The notes beneath the pieces were generated by a model. The model was given only the letters and a program-made list of their open reading frames with translations. It was not told where the DNA came from and ran no database searches. From positions 1 to 25,484 of the forward strand of contig CAAEVI010000043.1 in assembly GCA_900759455.1 (NCBI GenBank): 25,484 nucleotides of DNA, read 5' to 3'. Position numbers and translations under genes: made by a program. Source of the DNA: Erysipelotrichaceae bacterium (lineage in GTDB: Bacteria > Bacillota_I > Bacilli_A > Erysipelotrichales > Erysipelotrichaceae). Shown piece by piece: positions 7,321-14,290 of this stretch (the stretch's first letter is position 1; each line of letters opens with the position of its first letter).

Positions 7321-8382
7321 ATGATATGGAAACGCATGGGATTTATTGCAGTGTTGCTGGCTGTATTTGGTATCTGTTTTTATTGGATGAATCAATCTTA
7401 TGATCCGCTGGCACGTTATCCTTATGCGGATGATGCCGACCGTGAATTATTATTGGAATATCTGAACCAGGAAGATATCAACTATCTGATCACGCAGCAA
7501 ATTAAACCGGAGGAAATCATGCCGTTTATTCAGGTAGATGGATTTGATATTGCCAACACACGCTGGTATTATACAGCGCTTTCGACACAGGAAGATGATG
7601 TGGATTATATTGTGAATTTTATCAATGAATATCGAAACCGCCTTTCCTACGATACGCTGGAGACGACTTTGTCGCATTATTCTTATAGTAACCTGATTCG
7701 TTATTTTGAAACAACGGCTGATTATGATTCGCAGTCACAGCTGGTTCCCGATCCGACTGAGTTCACATTGATTTTGGACGGACATAAGACAGTATTTAAT
7801 TATGAGCCGGAAGACCTGACGCTGCTGGAACATTTGCCGGTCGTTTCTACCAAAGGAGAATCCAAAGGCTTTTATCTGCGTGCTGATGCTGCACAGGCTC
7901 TTACAGAACTGCTGAAAGATGCTTCGGAAATAAATGGAGAAACCGGAGGCGGATTGAAGATCGCACGTGCTTATACCTCTTTTGAATCGCAGGTGGCATT
8001 GTATGAGGAAGCGCAGGAGCAGTACGGCAATGAGGTTTCGCTTTTTGAAGATGTACCGGGTGAAAGTGAATATCAGTTAGGTTATGTCGTTTCGTTTGAA
8101 TTAAGCGATGACTGGAATAAACTGATCAAAATAAATAAAGACGGCTCATATGATTATAGCGAATGTGAAAAAGAACTCAGTGACTTGCAGCGGCAGCAGC
8201 TTTCATGGCTGCGTGAAAATGCTTATCGTTACGGATTTATCATCCGTTACGAAGAAGGTAAGGAAGAAAAGACAAAAAAAGCATGGCAGCCGTTCACGCT
8301 TCGTTATGTGGGAACAGAAAATGCCCGTATCATGCATGATCAGGATCTGTGCATGGAGGAAATGACATTTAACACGAAATAG
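7321..8382 (+). CDS. VanY-family D,D-carboxypeptidase homologue, catalytic residues lost
   Basis: A 353-residue protein with one N-terminal membrane helix (about residues 5-25) and an extracytoplasmic remainder. The C-terminal half follows the VanY/DacA zinc carboxypeptidase layout: a substrate-loop motif YTSFESQ near 221-227, the SxHxxGxAxD position, and ENAYRYGFIIRY followed by LRYVG. The residues that bind zinc or catalyse are replaced. The motif normally read as SEHQTGLAVD is here SEYQLGYVVS (His to Tyr near 251, Asp to Ser), and EPWH is QPFT (Glu323 to Gln, His326 to Thr). Active cleavage of D-Ala-D-Ala is therefore unlikely; a wall-binding or regulatory role is inference. I took the ATG at 7321 because AGGTGG is six bases upstream; an in-frame GTG at 7312 falls within that site. 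It sits just before gerM. Confidence 0.8.
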   Translation: MIWKRMGFIAVLLAVFGICFYWMNQSYDPLARYPYADDADRELLLEYLNQEDINYLITQQIKPEEIMPFIQVDGFDIANTRWYYTALSTQEDDVDYIVNFINEYRNRLSYDTLETTLSHYSYSNLIRYFETTADYDSQSQLVPDPTEFTLILDGHKTVFNYEPEDLTLLEHLPVVSTKGESKGFYLRADAAQALTELLKDASEINGETGGGLKIARAYTSFESQVALYEEAQEQYGNEVSLFEDVPGESEYQLGYVVSFELSDDWNKLIKINKDGSYDYSECEKELSDLQRQQLSWLRENAYRYGFIIRYEEGKEEKTKKAWQPFTLRYVGTENARIMHDQDLCMEEMTFNTK

Positions 8383-8403
8383 GATGCTCAGCATCCTTTT
8401 TTT
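8381..8403 (+). terminator. Rho-independent terminator after the VanY-like gene
   Basis: Stem AGGATGC / GCATCCT with a 3-base loop and a run of seven T. It overlaps the last two bases of the stop codon. Confidence 0.92.
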
Positions 8404-8450
8404 GGTATGTTTTAAAACAGTTTTTCATAGTCTGAAACAGAGGTGATCTT

Positions 8451-9428
8451 TTGCGGATGCATGTGCGTAATGAAATAAAACCCCGTCTTTTACTTTATCT
8501 GTTTTCGGCAATTTTTTGTTGTATCAGCTTGTCTGTAATTTTACCGACGAATCAGGAAAGTATCCTTTCCTTCGAACAGGAAGAGAGTGTTTTACAGGTG
8601 TATCTTATGGATGAGGAGCATCTTCTGGTGCCGGTTGCTCTTGCTCAGGAGCAGGACAAGGACAGTGAACGTCAGATTGAGGTCATGATGCAGTATTTAT
8701 GTAATCGTCAGGAACTGGAAGGATTCCGCGGTTTTTTTAAGGAAGACAGTATTCTGGAAACGGTCAGTGTCAAAAATGGAACAGCAACCTTGAATTTTAA
8801 TGAAAAATTTAAAGCATATGATCCAAAAGACGAGTTGAAGCTGGCAGAATCCATTGTATGGGGGGCAACGCAGTTTTCAGACGTAAAAAATGTTGTTTTA
8901 CAGTTACAGGGAAAAGAACTGAGCGAGATGCCGCAGGCGAAGACACCGCTGAAACAGCCGTTGGACCGCAGCATAGGAATCAATCATTTTGAAACATCTT
9001 CATCATATCTTCACGACAGTGCATCATTAACGATTTACGGAATAAAAAAAATCAGCGGCCAGACCTATCTGATACCGAGAAGCCGACGTGTCAGTTTAGA
9101 AACAATGGCATCTGTGCAGTCACAGGTGGAAGCAGTGATCGCTGATCTTTCCGTGAGCAGTACTTTAAATTCAACCATGAAAGATCATGAAGTCGGCATT
9201 GAGACAAATGCAGACGGTGTAGTCAGCGTTTCACTTGATGAAAGCATTTTTGGCAGTGACCGTATGATCAAAAAAGATGATGTGAACGAATTAGTTTTAT
9301 CCTTGTGCTCATTGCCATCCGTTACCGGTGTCCAGCTGCTGTGCGGAGAAGAAGAAAAAGCATGTACGGCAAATGAGGTTTTGACAGCTGAAAATATGAT
9401 TTACAATGTAATTGATCTTTCTTCATAA
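8451..9428 (+). CDS. gerM: GerM-like protein with two GerMN domains
   Basis: A 325-residue membrane-anchored protein. One hydrophobic segment (about residues 13-31) is followed by two GerMN domains, about 45-160 and 190-305. The first contains TATLNFNEKF and the closing phrase KELSEMP; the second ends VSVSLDESIFGSD. Both phrases match B. subtilis GerM (366 residues), a sporulation and germination protein that acts at the engulfed forespore envelope with the SpoIIIA-SpoIIQ complex. B. subtilis GerM is a lipoprotein; here I see no canonical lipobox (the nearest cysteines follow AIF). The start is uncertain: TTG at 8451 is five bases after AGGTGA, and ATG at 8457 is eleven. It follows a terminator, so it has its own promoter; a weak SigE-like pair (GTATGTT, 14 bases, CATAGTCT) lies at about 8405-8435. 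Confidence 0.88.
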   Translation: MRMHVRNEIKPRLLLYLFSAIFCCISLSVILPTNQESILSFEQEESVLQVYLMDEEHLLVPVALAQEQDKDSERQIEVMMQYLCNRQELEGFRGFFKEDSILETVSVKNGTATLNFNEKFKAYDPKDELKLAESIVWGATQFSDVKNVVLQLQGKELSEMPQAKTPLKQPLDRSIGINHFETSSSYLHDSASLTIYGIKKISGQTYLIPRSRRVSLETMASVQSQVEAVIADLSVSSTLNSTMKDHEVGIETNADGVVSVSLDESIFGSDRMIKKDDVNELVLSLCSLPSVTGVQLLCGEEEKACTANEVLTAENMIYNVIDLSS

Positions 9429-9461
9429 CATGATTTTTCACTTTTCCCGTTTGAATATTTT

Positions 9462-9470
9462 TGATATGAT
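9462..9470 (+). promoter_or_regulatory. Probable promoter (extended -10) for the phosphoesterase gene
   Basis: TG-A-TATGAT at 9462-9470, with a poor -35 (TTTCCC) 17 bases upstream. The start codon is 24 bases downstream. Confidence 0.4.
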
Positions 9471-9493
9471 AATCATGGAAAAGTGGTGATACA

Positions 9494-9985
9494 ATGAAAA
9501 TAATCGTGGTAAGTGATTCGCATGGAAGAAATGATCGGTTGGCAATGATCGCAAAACAGTATCCGGATGCAGATGCATTTCTTCACTGCGGTGATATTGA
9601 AGGAGATGAATACGATGCGGAACCGTATTTGGTGGTTGAAGGTAATAATGATTATTTTGGAGAGTTTCCTTCTGAGCGTATCCTCCCTTTTCAAGGGCAT
9701 CGAATCCTGTTGATTCATTCACACCGTTTTTCGTATCGCAGAAGAGATGAACAGATGATTGAATATGCGAAAGAACGCGGCTGTGATATCGTATGCTACG
9801 GACATACGCATGTAGCGGATTATCGAAAGGTTGATGGTGTCGTGTTGCTGAATCCAGGTTCATTAAAATACAGCCGGGACGGTCGTGATCCTTCCTATGC
9901 TGTTTTGACCATTGATGAGAAAGGCGTAAACGCAGAAATCATTTTTTTGAATCAGCCGAAAGAAAAACATCGTTTTTTCTTCTAA
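9494..9985 (+). CDS. YfcE/YsnB-type metallophosphoesterase
   Basis: A 163-residue single-domain calcineurin-like phosphoesterase of the YfcE/MJ0936 group. All metal-binding motifs are present in order: SDSHGR (residues 8-13), HCGDIEGD near 32-39, EGNNDY near 49-54, IHSHRF near 75-80, and YGHTHVAD near 97-104, then LLNPGS. Such proteins hydrolyse phosphodiesters (bis-pNPP in vitro); the natural substrate is unknown. The start follows AAGTGGTG. It lies just downstream of gerM; in B. subtilis ysnB is downstream of gerM, rph and ysnA, so this is probably its positional counterpart with rph and ysnA lost or moved. No terminator is obvious before the tRNA promoter. Confidence 0.92.
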   Translation: MKIIVVSDSHGRNDRLAMIAKQYPDADAFLHCGDIEGDEYDAEPYLVVEGNNDYFGEFPSERILPFQGHRILLIHSHRFSYRRRDEQMIEYAKERGCDIVCYGHTHVADYRKVDGVVLLNPGSLKYSRDGRDPSYAVLTIDEKGVNAEIIFLNQPKEKHRFFF

Positions 9986-9998
9986 GGAAAAAAAATAG

Positions 9999-10027
9999 TT
10001 GAAATAAGGGCGCAATTCTGCTATTAT
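9999..10027 (+). promoter_or_regulatory. SigA-type promoter for tRNA-Arg
   Basis: TTGAAA at 9999-10004, a 17-base spacer and TATTAT at 10022-10027. Expected start near 10034, ten bases before the mature tRNA 5' end. Confidence 0.8.
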
Positions 10028-10043
10028 AGTTAGGCAGTGAGAT

Positions 10044-10120
10044 GTCTACGTAGCTCAGCTGGATAGAGCATGCGCCTTCTAAGCGCACGGTCAGGGGTTC
10101 GAGTCCCTTCGTGGACGCCA
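10044..10120 (+). tRNA. tRNA-Arg (anticodon UCU)
   Basis: A 77-base tRNA with encoded CCA (10118-10120). The acceptor stem pairs GTCTACG with CGTGGAC (one G-T pair), with G as discriminator. The D arm contains AGCTCAGCTGGATAGAGC. The anticodon stem TGCGC / GCGCA encloses CTTCTAA, giving anticodon TCT (10078-10080), which reads AGA/AGG. The T loop is GGTTCGAGTCC. It is a single tRNA with its own promoter and terminator. Confidence 0.98.
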
Positions 10121-10124
10121 TTCT

Positions 10125-10158
10125 AAAAAAAAAGCTTTTAAATAAAGGCTTTTTTTTA
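10125..10158 (+). terminator. Rho-independent terminator after tRNA-Arg
   Basis: An A-rich arm ending in AAAGC pairs with GCTTT after an AT-rich loop, followed by a long T-run. G+C in the stem is low, but position and T-run fit a tRNA terminator. Confidence 0.7.
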
Positions 10159-10345
10159 TGTGTTGATAAATTTTGGTATATATCTTGATATCTATATAAG
10201 ATTTCAGTTATAGGGTCAGATCATTCCAATAACTGATGAAATTATAAAATCGCTCCAGACTGTTGAAAGTAAACAGCTGACAGCTTTTTATTAATAGTTT
10301 TGATGGTATAGGAGATATAAAAGTTATTCTTTGAAAGGTTGTATA

Positions 10346-10354
10346 TGCTATGAT
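10346..10354 (+). promoter_or_regulatory. Probable promoter (extended -10) for the NatAB-like operon
   Basis: TG-C-TATGAT at 10346-10354, ten bases before GGATGGAGG. Between the tRNA terminator and this element (10159-10345) I see only AT-rich sequence and no gene. Confidence 0.45.
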
Positions 10355-10379
10355 AATAAAAAAGGATGGAGGTATGAAT

Positions 10380-11156
10380 GTGACGTCAACAGAGATCTTA
10401 ACAGTCAGAGATCTTTGCAAAACGTTTAAATTAACAAAACGTCAGCAAAAGATCGAGAAAACGCATGAGCGTTTAAAAAAAGCGGTCGATCATCTTTCTT
10501 TTTCCGCCTATCAGGGAGAGATTTTTGGTTTGCTAGGCCCAAACGGTGCAGGAAAAACGACCACCCTGCGAATGCTGGCAACACTGATTCAGCCGGATGA
10601 GGGCGATGCTGTGATTGACGGGAGCAGTATTGTACATGAGGCAGAGGAAGTACGACGTAAGATCGGTTTTCTGACCAGTGAACTGAAGCTTGAAGATTTT
10701 TTTACCCCGAATGAGTTGTTCCGTTTTTTCGGGGAGCTTCATCATCTTAATAAAGAACGGATCGAAGCGAGAAGGAAGGAACTGTTTGATCGTTTTGGCA
10801 TCGCGGATTTTGCCGAAGTGAAAGTAGCAAATCTTTCCACCGGAATGAAGCAGAAGCTCAGTATCGTTATTTCGATTCTGCATGATCCGGAAATTATCAT
10901 CTTCGATGAACCGACCAACGGTTTGGATGTACTGACTGCAAAAACTGTAACGGACTTTTTACTGGAACTTCGAAGCCAGGGGAAAACGGTTATCTTATCT
11001 ACCCATATCTTTTCACTCGTTGAAAAGCTGTGCGATCGTGTCGGCATCATCTTTAATGGAAAAATGATCGTATGTGAAACGCTGCAGAAGCTGACACAGG
11101 AGAAGAACCTGGAAGAAGTCTTCTTTGAAATTTATGAAAAGGAAGCAGGTGAATAG
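10380..11156 (+). CDS. ABC transporter ATPase, NatA-like
   Basis: A 258-residue ABC-2 type export ATPase. It shows Walker A LLGPNGAGKTTT, a Q-loop region near FLTSELKLEDFFTP, the signature LSTGMKQK, Walker B IIIFDEPTNGLD and a switch histidine in STHIFS. LSTGMKQKL and the partner gene point to the NatA family (sodium export in B. subtilis), but substrate cannot be read from the ATPase. An insertion after the first beta strands (KRQQKIEKTHERLKKAVDHL) resembles other NatA-like proteins. The start is ambiguous: GGAGG at 10368-10372 is seven bases from GTG 10380 but only one from ATG 10374. The same leader precedes tig and the acetyltransferase gene, where the equivalent second codon is ATG, so I prefer GTG. 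The permease gene begins one base after the stop. Confidence 0.88.
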   Translation: MTSTEILTVRDLCKTFKLTKRQQKIEKTHERLKKAVDHLSFSAYQGEIFGLLGPNGAGKTTTLRMLATLIQPDEGDAVIDGSSIVHEAEEVRRKIGFLTSELKLEDFFTPNELFRFFGELHHLNKERIEARRKELFDRFGIADFAEVKVANLSTGMKQKLSIVISILHDPEIIIFDEPTNGLDVLTAKTVTDFLLELRSQGKTVILSTHIFSLVEKLCDRVGIIFNGKMIVCETLQKLTQEKNLEEVFFEIYEKEAGE

Positions 11157-11157
11157 G

Positions 11158-12330
11158 ATGGGAAGAGGAATATGGACTGTGATGAAAAAGGAACTGGCAC
11201 GTTTCTTTAAAGACAAACGTCTGTGCCTGACAACACTGTTGCTTCCGGGACTGATGATTTATGTGATATACAGTTTTATGGGAGATGCTCTTTCTTCTAA
11301 TTTCACAGTACAGGAAGAATATGACTACAGCATTGAAGCTATTCGTCTGCCGCAGAGCATACAGAAGATGAGCGAGCAGCTGCCGTTTTCGATTCAGGAT
11401 GCAAAGATAGAAGAGCAGCAGGAAATCATCAACTCTGTACAGGAACAGGAATGTGATCTGCTGATTGTTTTTCCGCAGGATTTTGATGAAAAAATGAGGT
11501 CATATTCGGTTTCGTCCGGAGTTGAAGCACCAAATATTGAAATTTATTATAATTCGGCAAACACCGAATCCAGTACAGCTTATGAAATAGTCACTGATTT
11601 TTTGGATCAGTTTGAAACATCTCTTGTTAATAAATTTGATATTAACCGAGGGCAGACCAATTACGATCTTGCAGACGAACAGGATCTTGCCGGTATGACC
11701 TTTGCCATGATGATGCCGATGCTGATCATGATGTTCCTTTTTTCCGGCTGTATGGCGGTTGCCCCGGAATCAATTGCCGGAGAAAAAGAAAGAGGTACGA
11801 TTGCAACGATTCTTGTCACTCCATTAAAGAGAAGCGAACTGGCGCTCGGAAAAATTTTTTCGCTTTCGATCATTGCTTTGCTCAGCGGTCTGTCATCGAC
11901 TGTCGGTGTGCTGCTTTCGCTGCCAAAGCTCATGGGGGGCATGGAGATTGATGCCGGCGTGTATGGAATAACGGAGTATGGATTACTGGGTATTATCGTA
12001 TTGTCTTCTGTCCTTCTGCTGATTGCCCTGATTTCAATTATCAGCGCTTATGCAAAGAGCATCAAGGAAGCACAAACGCTGATCATGCCGCTGATGATCG
12101 TTGTATTGATGGTAGGAGTAAGTGCCATGTTTGGTACGATGCAGGAAAACAGTTTCTTATATCTTATACCGATCTACGGCAGTGTCCAGAGCATGGGAAG
12201 TATCTTCCTGTTTCAGGTAAATACCGTTAATTTGTTGATAACGGTAATTTCCAATTTTATTTATACGGCCCTTTTGATTGTGGTTTTAACGAAAATGTTC
12301 AACAGTGAGCGCATTATATTTACTAAATAA
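11158..12330 (+). CDS. ABC-2 type permease, NatB-like
   Basis: A 390-residue membrane subunit. One helix (about residues 20-42) is followed by a large soluble loop (about 43-175) and then five hydrophobic segments, beginning at GMTFAMMMPMLIMMFLFSG and ending with ISNFIYTALLIVVL. The phrase ESIAGEKERGTIATILVTPLKRSELALGK, just after the second helix, is the cytoplasmic coupling segment typical of NatB/YhaP exporters (ABC-2 family). It pairs with the ATPase immediately upstream, from whose stop it is separated by one base, giving an ATP-driven exporter. NatAB exports sodium in B. subtilis, but related pairs export antibiotics or lipids, so substrate is unassigned. A strong terminator follows. 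Confidence 0.9.
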   Translation: MGRGIWTVMKKELARFFKDKRLCLTTLLLPGLMIYVIYSFMGDALSSNFTVQEEYDYSIEAIRLPQSIQKMSEQLPFSIQDAKIEEQQEIINSVQEQECDLLIVFPQDFDEKMRSYSVSSGVEAPNIEIYYNSANTESSTAYEIVTDFLDQFETSLVNKFDINRGQTNYDLADEQDLAGMTFAMMMPMLIMMFLFSGCMAVAPESIAGEKERGTIATILVTPLKRSELALGKIFSLSIIALLSGLSSTVGVLLSLPKLMGGMEIDAGVYGITEYGLLGIIVLSSVLLLIALISIISAYAKSIKEAQTLIMPLMIVVLMVGVSAMFGTMQENSFLYLIPIYGSVQSMGSIFLFQVNTVNLLITVISNFIYTALLIVVLTKMFNSERIIFTK

Positions 12331-12342
12331 TCAGGAAGCAGA

Positions 12343-12379
12343 GAAAAGTACTGTTATTTGATGCAGTGCTTTTCTTTTT
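12343..12379 (+). terminator. Rho-independent terminator after the NatAB-like operon
   Basis: An 11-bp stem GAAAAGTACTG / CAGTGCTTTTC (one T-G pair), a 10-base loop and a T-run. Confidence 0.92.
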
Positions 12380-12385
12380 ATAGAT

Positions 12386-12394
12386 TGATATAAT
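12386..12394 (+). promoter_or_regulatory. Probable promoter (extended -10) for azlCD
   Basis: TG-A-TATAAT at 12386-12394, right after the terminator. The -35 region would overlap the terminator arm and is poor. Confidence 0.5.
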
Positions 12395-12428
12395 AGAAAT
12401 CAGTTAGATAAATAAAGGGGGATTAAAA

Positions 12429-13118
12429 ATGAAGGAGGATTTTCGACAGGCATTGATCAAGACCCTTCCCATTTTATGCGGTTATGCCTTTTTGGGGTTT
12501 GCATTTGGCATCCTGTTACAAAAGGCCGGATTCAATGTGTTTTGGGCTTTGTTGATCAGTACTGTCGTCTATGCAGGGAGCCTGCAGTTTCTTTTGGTAT
12601 CGTTTATGGCTGCAGCAGCACCTCTTTTAAACGTGTTCGCAGCTTCACTGTTTATTAACAGTCGGCACTTGTTTTACGGGATTTCGTTCATCGATCGTTT
12701 TCGCAAAGCAAAGCGATATTGTCCATATTTAGTGTTTTCGCTGACAGATGAGACTTATTCTGTGCTTTGTGCAGAAAAAGATCTGGATCATATTTCCGAC
12801 AGACAGTTGTTTTTAATTCATTTGCTGAATCATCTGTACTGGATTACTGCATCGGCGGCAGGGTCAATAGCCGGGACATTAATATCGTTTGACCTGGAGG
12901 GAATTGATTTTGCCATGACAGCCCTTTTCGCAGTGATTTTGTGTGAGCAGGTACATACCCTTCGCTGCAAGCTTCCCATTGTCATTGGGGCATGCTGTGC
13001 AGTGTTTTCGTTTTTGATTTTCGGCAGTGATGCCTTTCTTCTTCCGGCGCTGGTGTCAGCAGTCATCCTGTTGTCTGTTTTTCGCGGCAGAATTATGACA
13101 GAGGAGGATATGATATGA
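12429..13118 (+). CDS. azlC: AzlC family branched-chain amino acid exporter, large subunit
   Basis: A 229-residue polytopic protein. The family hallmarks are GYAFLGFAFGIL (residues 18-29), the AGSLQFLLVSFMAA segment near 49-63, FINSRHLFYG near 75-84 and the SLTDETYSV segment near 104-112. With its small partner AzlD it forms an exporter of branched-chain amino acids and analogues (4-azaleucine resistance in B. subtilis). AGGGGG precedes the ATG. Its last four bases overlap the azlD start. No Lrp/AzlB-type regulator gene is adjacent. It has no counterpart in the syntenic B. subtilis segment, so it is probably a lineage-specific insertion. Confidence 0.93.
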   Translation: MKEDFRQALIKTLPILCGYAFLGFAFGILLQKAGFNVFWALLISTVVYAGSLQFLLVSFMAAAAPLLNVFAASLFINSRHLFYGISFIDRFRKAKRYCPYLVFSLTDETYSVLCAEKDLDHISDRQLFLIHLLNHLYWITASAAGSIAGTLISFDLEGIDFAMTALFAVILCEQVHTLRCKLPIVIGACCAVFSFLIFGSDAFLLPALVSAVILLSVFRGRIMTEEDMI

Positions 13119-13441
13119 GTTTAACCGTATATTATTTTCTTATCGTTCTTGTTGCATGTGCAGCAACTGTTTTAACAAGAGCGTTTCCGTTTATCTTGTT
13201 TGTAAAACGTCCGTTGCCTGCTTTTTTACGATATCTTGGCCGCGTTTTGCCTTCATCGATCATTGTGATATTGCTTATTTACTGTGTGCGTGAACAGCTG
13301 TTTTGGAAAGGGAATCAAAGCATTGCATCGTATCTGTCCTTAGGTGCAGTTTTTATTTTGCATCATCGTTTTCGCAATATGCTGTTAAGCATCAGCGGAG
13401 CTACTCTACTTTATATGCTGCTGCTTCATATTATGCCTTGA
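13115..13441 (+). CDS. azlD: AzlD family branched-chain amino acid exporter, small subunit
   Basis: A 108-residue protein with four hydrophobic segments. TVLTRAFPFILF (residues 18-29) and the YLGRVLPSSIIVILLIYC stretch (about 41-58) are characteristic of AzlD. It starts within the last codon and stop of azlC (ATGA overlap), with GAGGAGG upstream, so it is translationally coupled to its partner. Full family length. A terminator overlaps its stop. Confidence 0.93.
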   Translation: MSLTVYYFLIVLVACAATVLTRAFPFILFVKRPLPAFLRYLGRVLPSSIIVILLIYCVREQLFWKGNQSIASYLSLGAVFILHHRFRNMLLSISGATLLYMLLLHIMP

Positions 13442-13456
13442 ACAGGGCATTTTTTG
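13433..13456 (+). terminator. Rho-independent terminator after azlD
   Basis: Stem ATGCCT / GGGCAT with a short loop containing the azlD stop codon, followed by six T. Confidence 0.82.
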
Positions 13457-13472
13457 AATGAATGAATAAGGA

Positions 13473-13501
13473 TTGCGCAAAGTTTTTATGTATGATATAT
13501 T
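13473..13501 (+). promoter_or_regulatory. SigA-type promoter for the tig operon
   Basis: TTGCGC at 13473-13478, a 17-base spacer and TATATT at 13496-13501, preceded by TGA (extended -10). Transcription would start near 13508, 22 bases before the first gene. Confidence 0.65.
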
Positions 13502-13529
13502 ATTATATGTTTAGTCGCTAGGAGGACCA

Positions 13530-14267
13530 ATGGACAGCTATTACGACGGATTGATCAGACAGGTAAAAGAATTGATGGATGATTCACGGCATGCAGAGGC
13601 TTTTGATTTATTGAAAGAAGAACTGTCGATGCCTTATATTCCAAAGGTATATGAAGAGGAAATCATTACTCTCTATAACACCTGTCGCAGTGAACTGAAA
13701 CTTCAGAATAATAGTACACGGCGGACTGCAGATGATATCGACGCACTGCTGAAAGGGTCGGTTGACGAGCAGTTTCAAGCGGTTGAACAGCTAAAGTCGA
13801 GTAATATTCGTAATCACCTCACAGAAGTGCAGGATGCTTTGGACAGTGATGCAAACGAATGGGTGAAGGTCTTTCTGATCGAAGCACTGTGCGAGCAAAA
13901 TGTCAGTGAGGAGTTTTTCATGGAACGCGACGGACTGCGCTATGCATTTGTCCCATGTTCCCTTACACTGCCGCGCGATAGTGAGGTTATTTATGAATGC
14001 GTATCGCAGCTAAGGGCATGGTTCGAGAATGAAGATCCATCATTTTTATCATTGTGTGTCGAAACACTGATGCAGGAGGCATATTTGCGGCTGCCGATGG
14101 ATATAGATGAAGCAGAGAGCCTGTTGCTTTCTGCCGCTGTAGTTGGATATGTTTTTGAAGCGTATGAGATGCCACAGGCATTTGATGCCTTTTTAAAGGA
14201 AAAAAACCTTGCGTTAGACATGGATTATGAATTATTATTAAAAAAGCATGATTGCTCATTGCGGTAA
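13530..14267 (+). CDS. TPR-like protein upstream of tig (DUF3196/YsoA-like)
   Basis: A 245-residue, acidic, soluble, probably all-helical protein with no signal peptide or membrane segment. It begins with a TPR-like helix pair (residues 1-60; YYDGLIRQVKELMDDSRHAEA). A central segment resembles a HEAT-type unit (LKSSNIRNHLTEVQDAL, then WVKVFLIEALCEQ). I do not recognise a catalytic motif. Its position immediately upstream of tig and lon matches MG237/MPN330 (DUF3196) in Mycoplasma and ysoA (TPR protein) before tig in B. subtilis, as I recall those genomes. A role connected with nascent protein handling is inference from context only. The start is clear: AGGAGG lies a few bases before the ATG. 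It shares a promoter with tig. Confidence 0.75.
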   Translation: MDSYYDGLIRQVKELMDDSRHAEAFDLLKEELSMPYIPKVYEEEIITLYNTCRSELKLQNNSTRRTADDIDALLKGSVDEQFQAVEQLKSSNIRNHLTEVQDALDSDANEWVKVFLIEALCEQNVSEEFFMERDGLRYAFVPCSLTLPRDSEVIYECVSQLRAWFENEDPSFLSLCVETLMQEAYLRLPMDIDEAESLLLSAAVVGYVFEAYEMPQAFDAFLKEKNLALDMDYELLLKKHDCSLR

Positions 14268-14290
14268 TTTACGAAGCAGGAGGTATGAAC

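Noticed and set aside
8451..8560. Lipoprotein signal in the GerM-like protein
   Set aside because: The cysteines after the hydrophobic stretch are preceded by AIF, not a lipobox; a plain membrane anchor is the safer reading.
10044..10120. tRNA-Arg as an integration (att) site
   Set aside because: No integrase gene and no repeat of the tRNA 3' end is visible downstream; the following genes are ordinary transporters.
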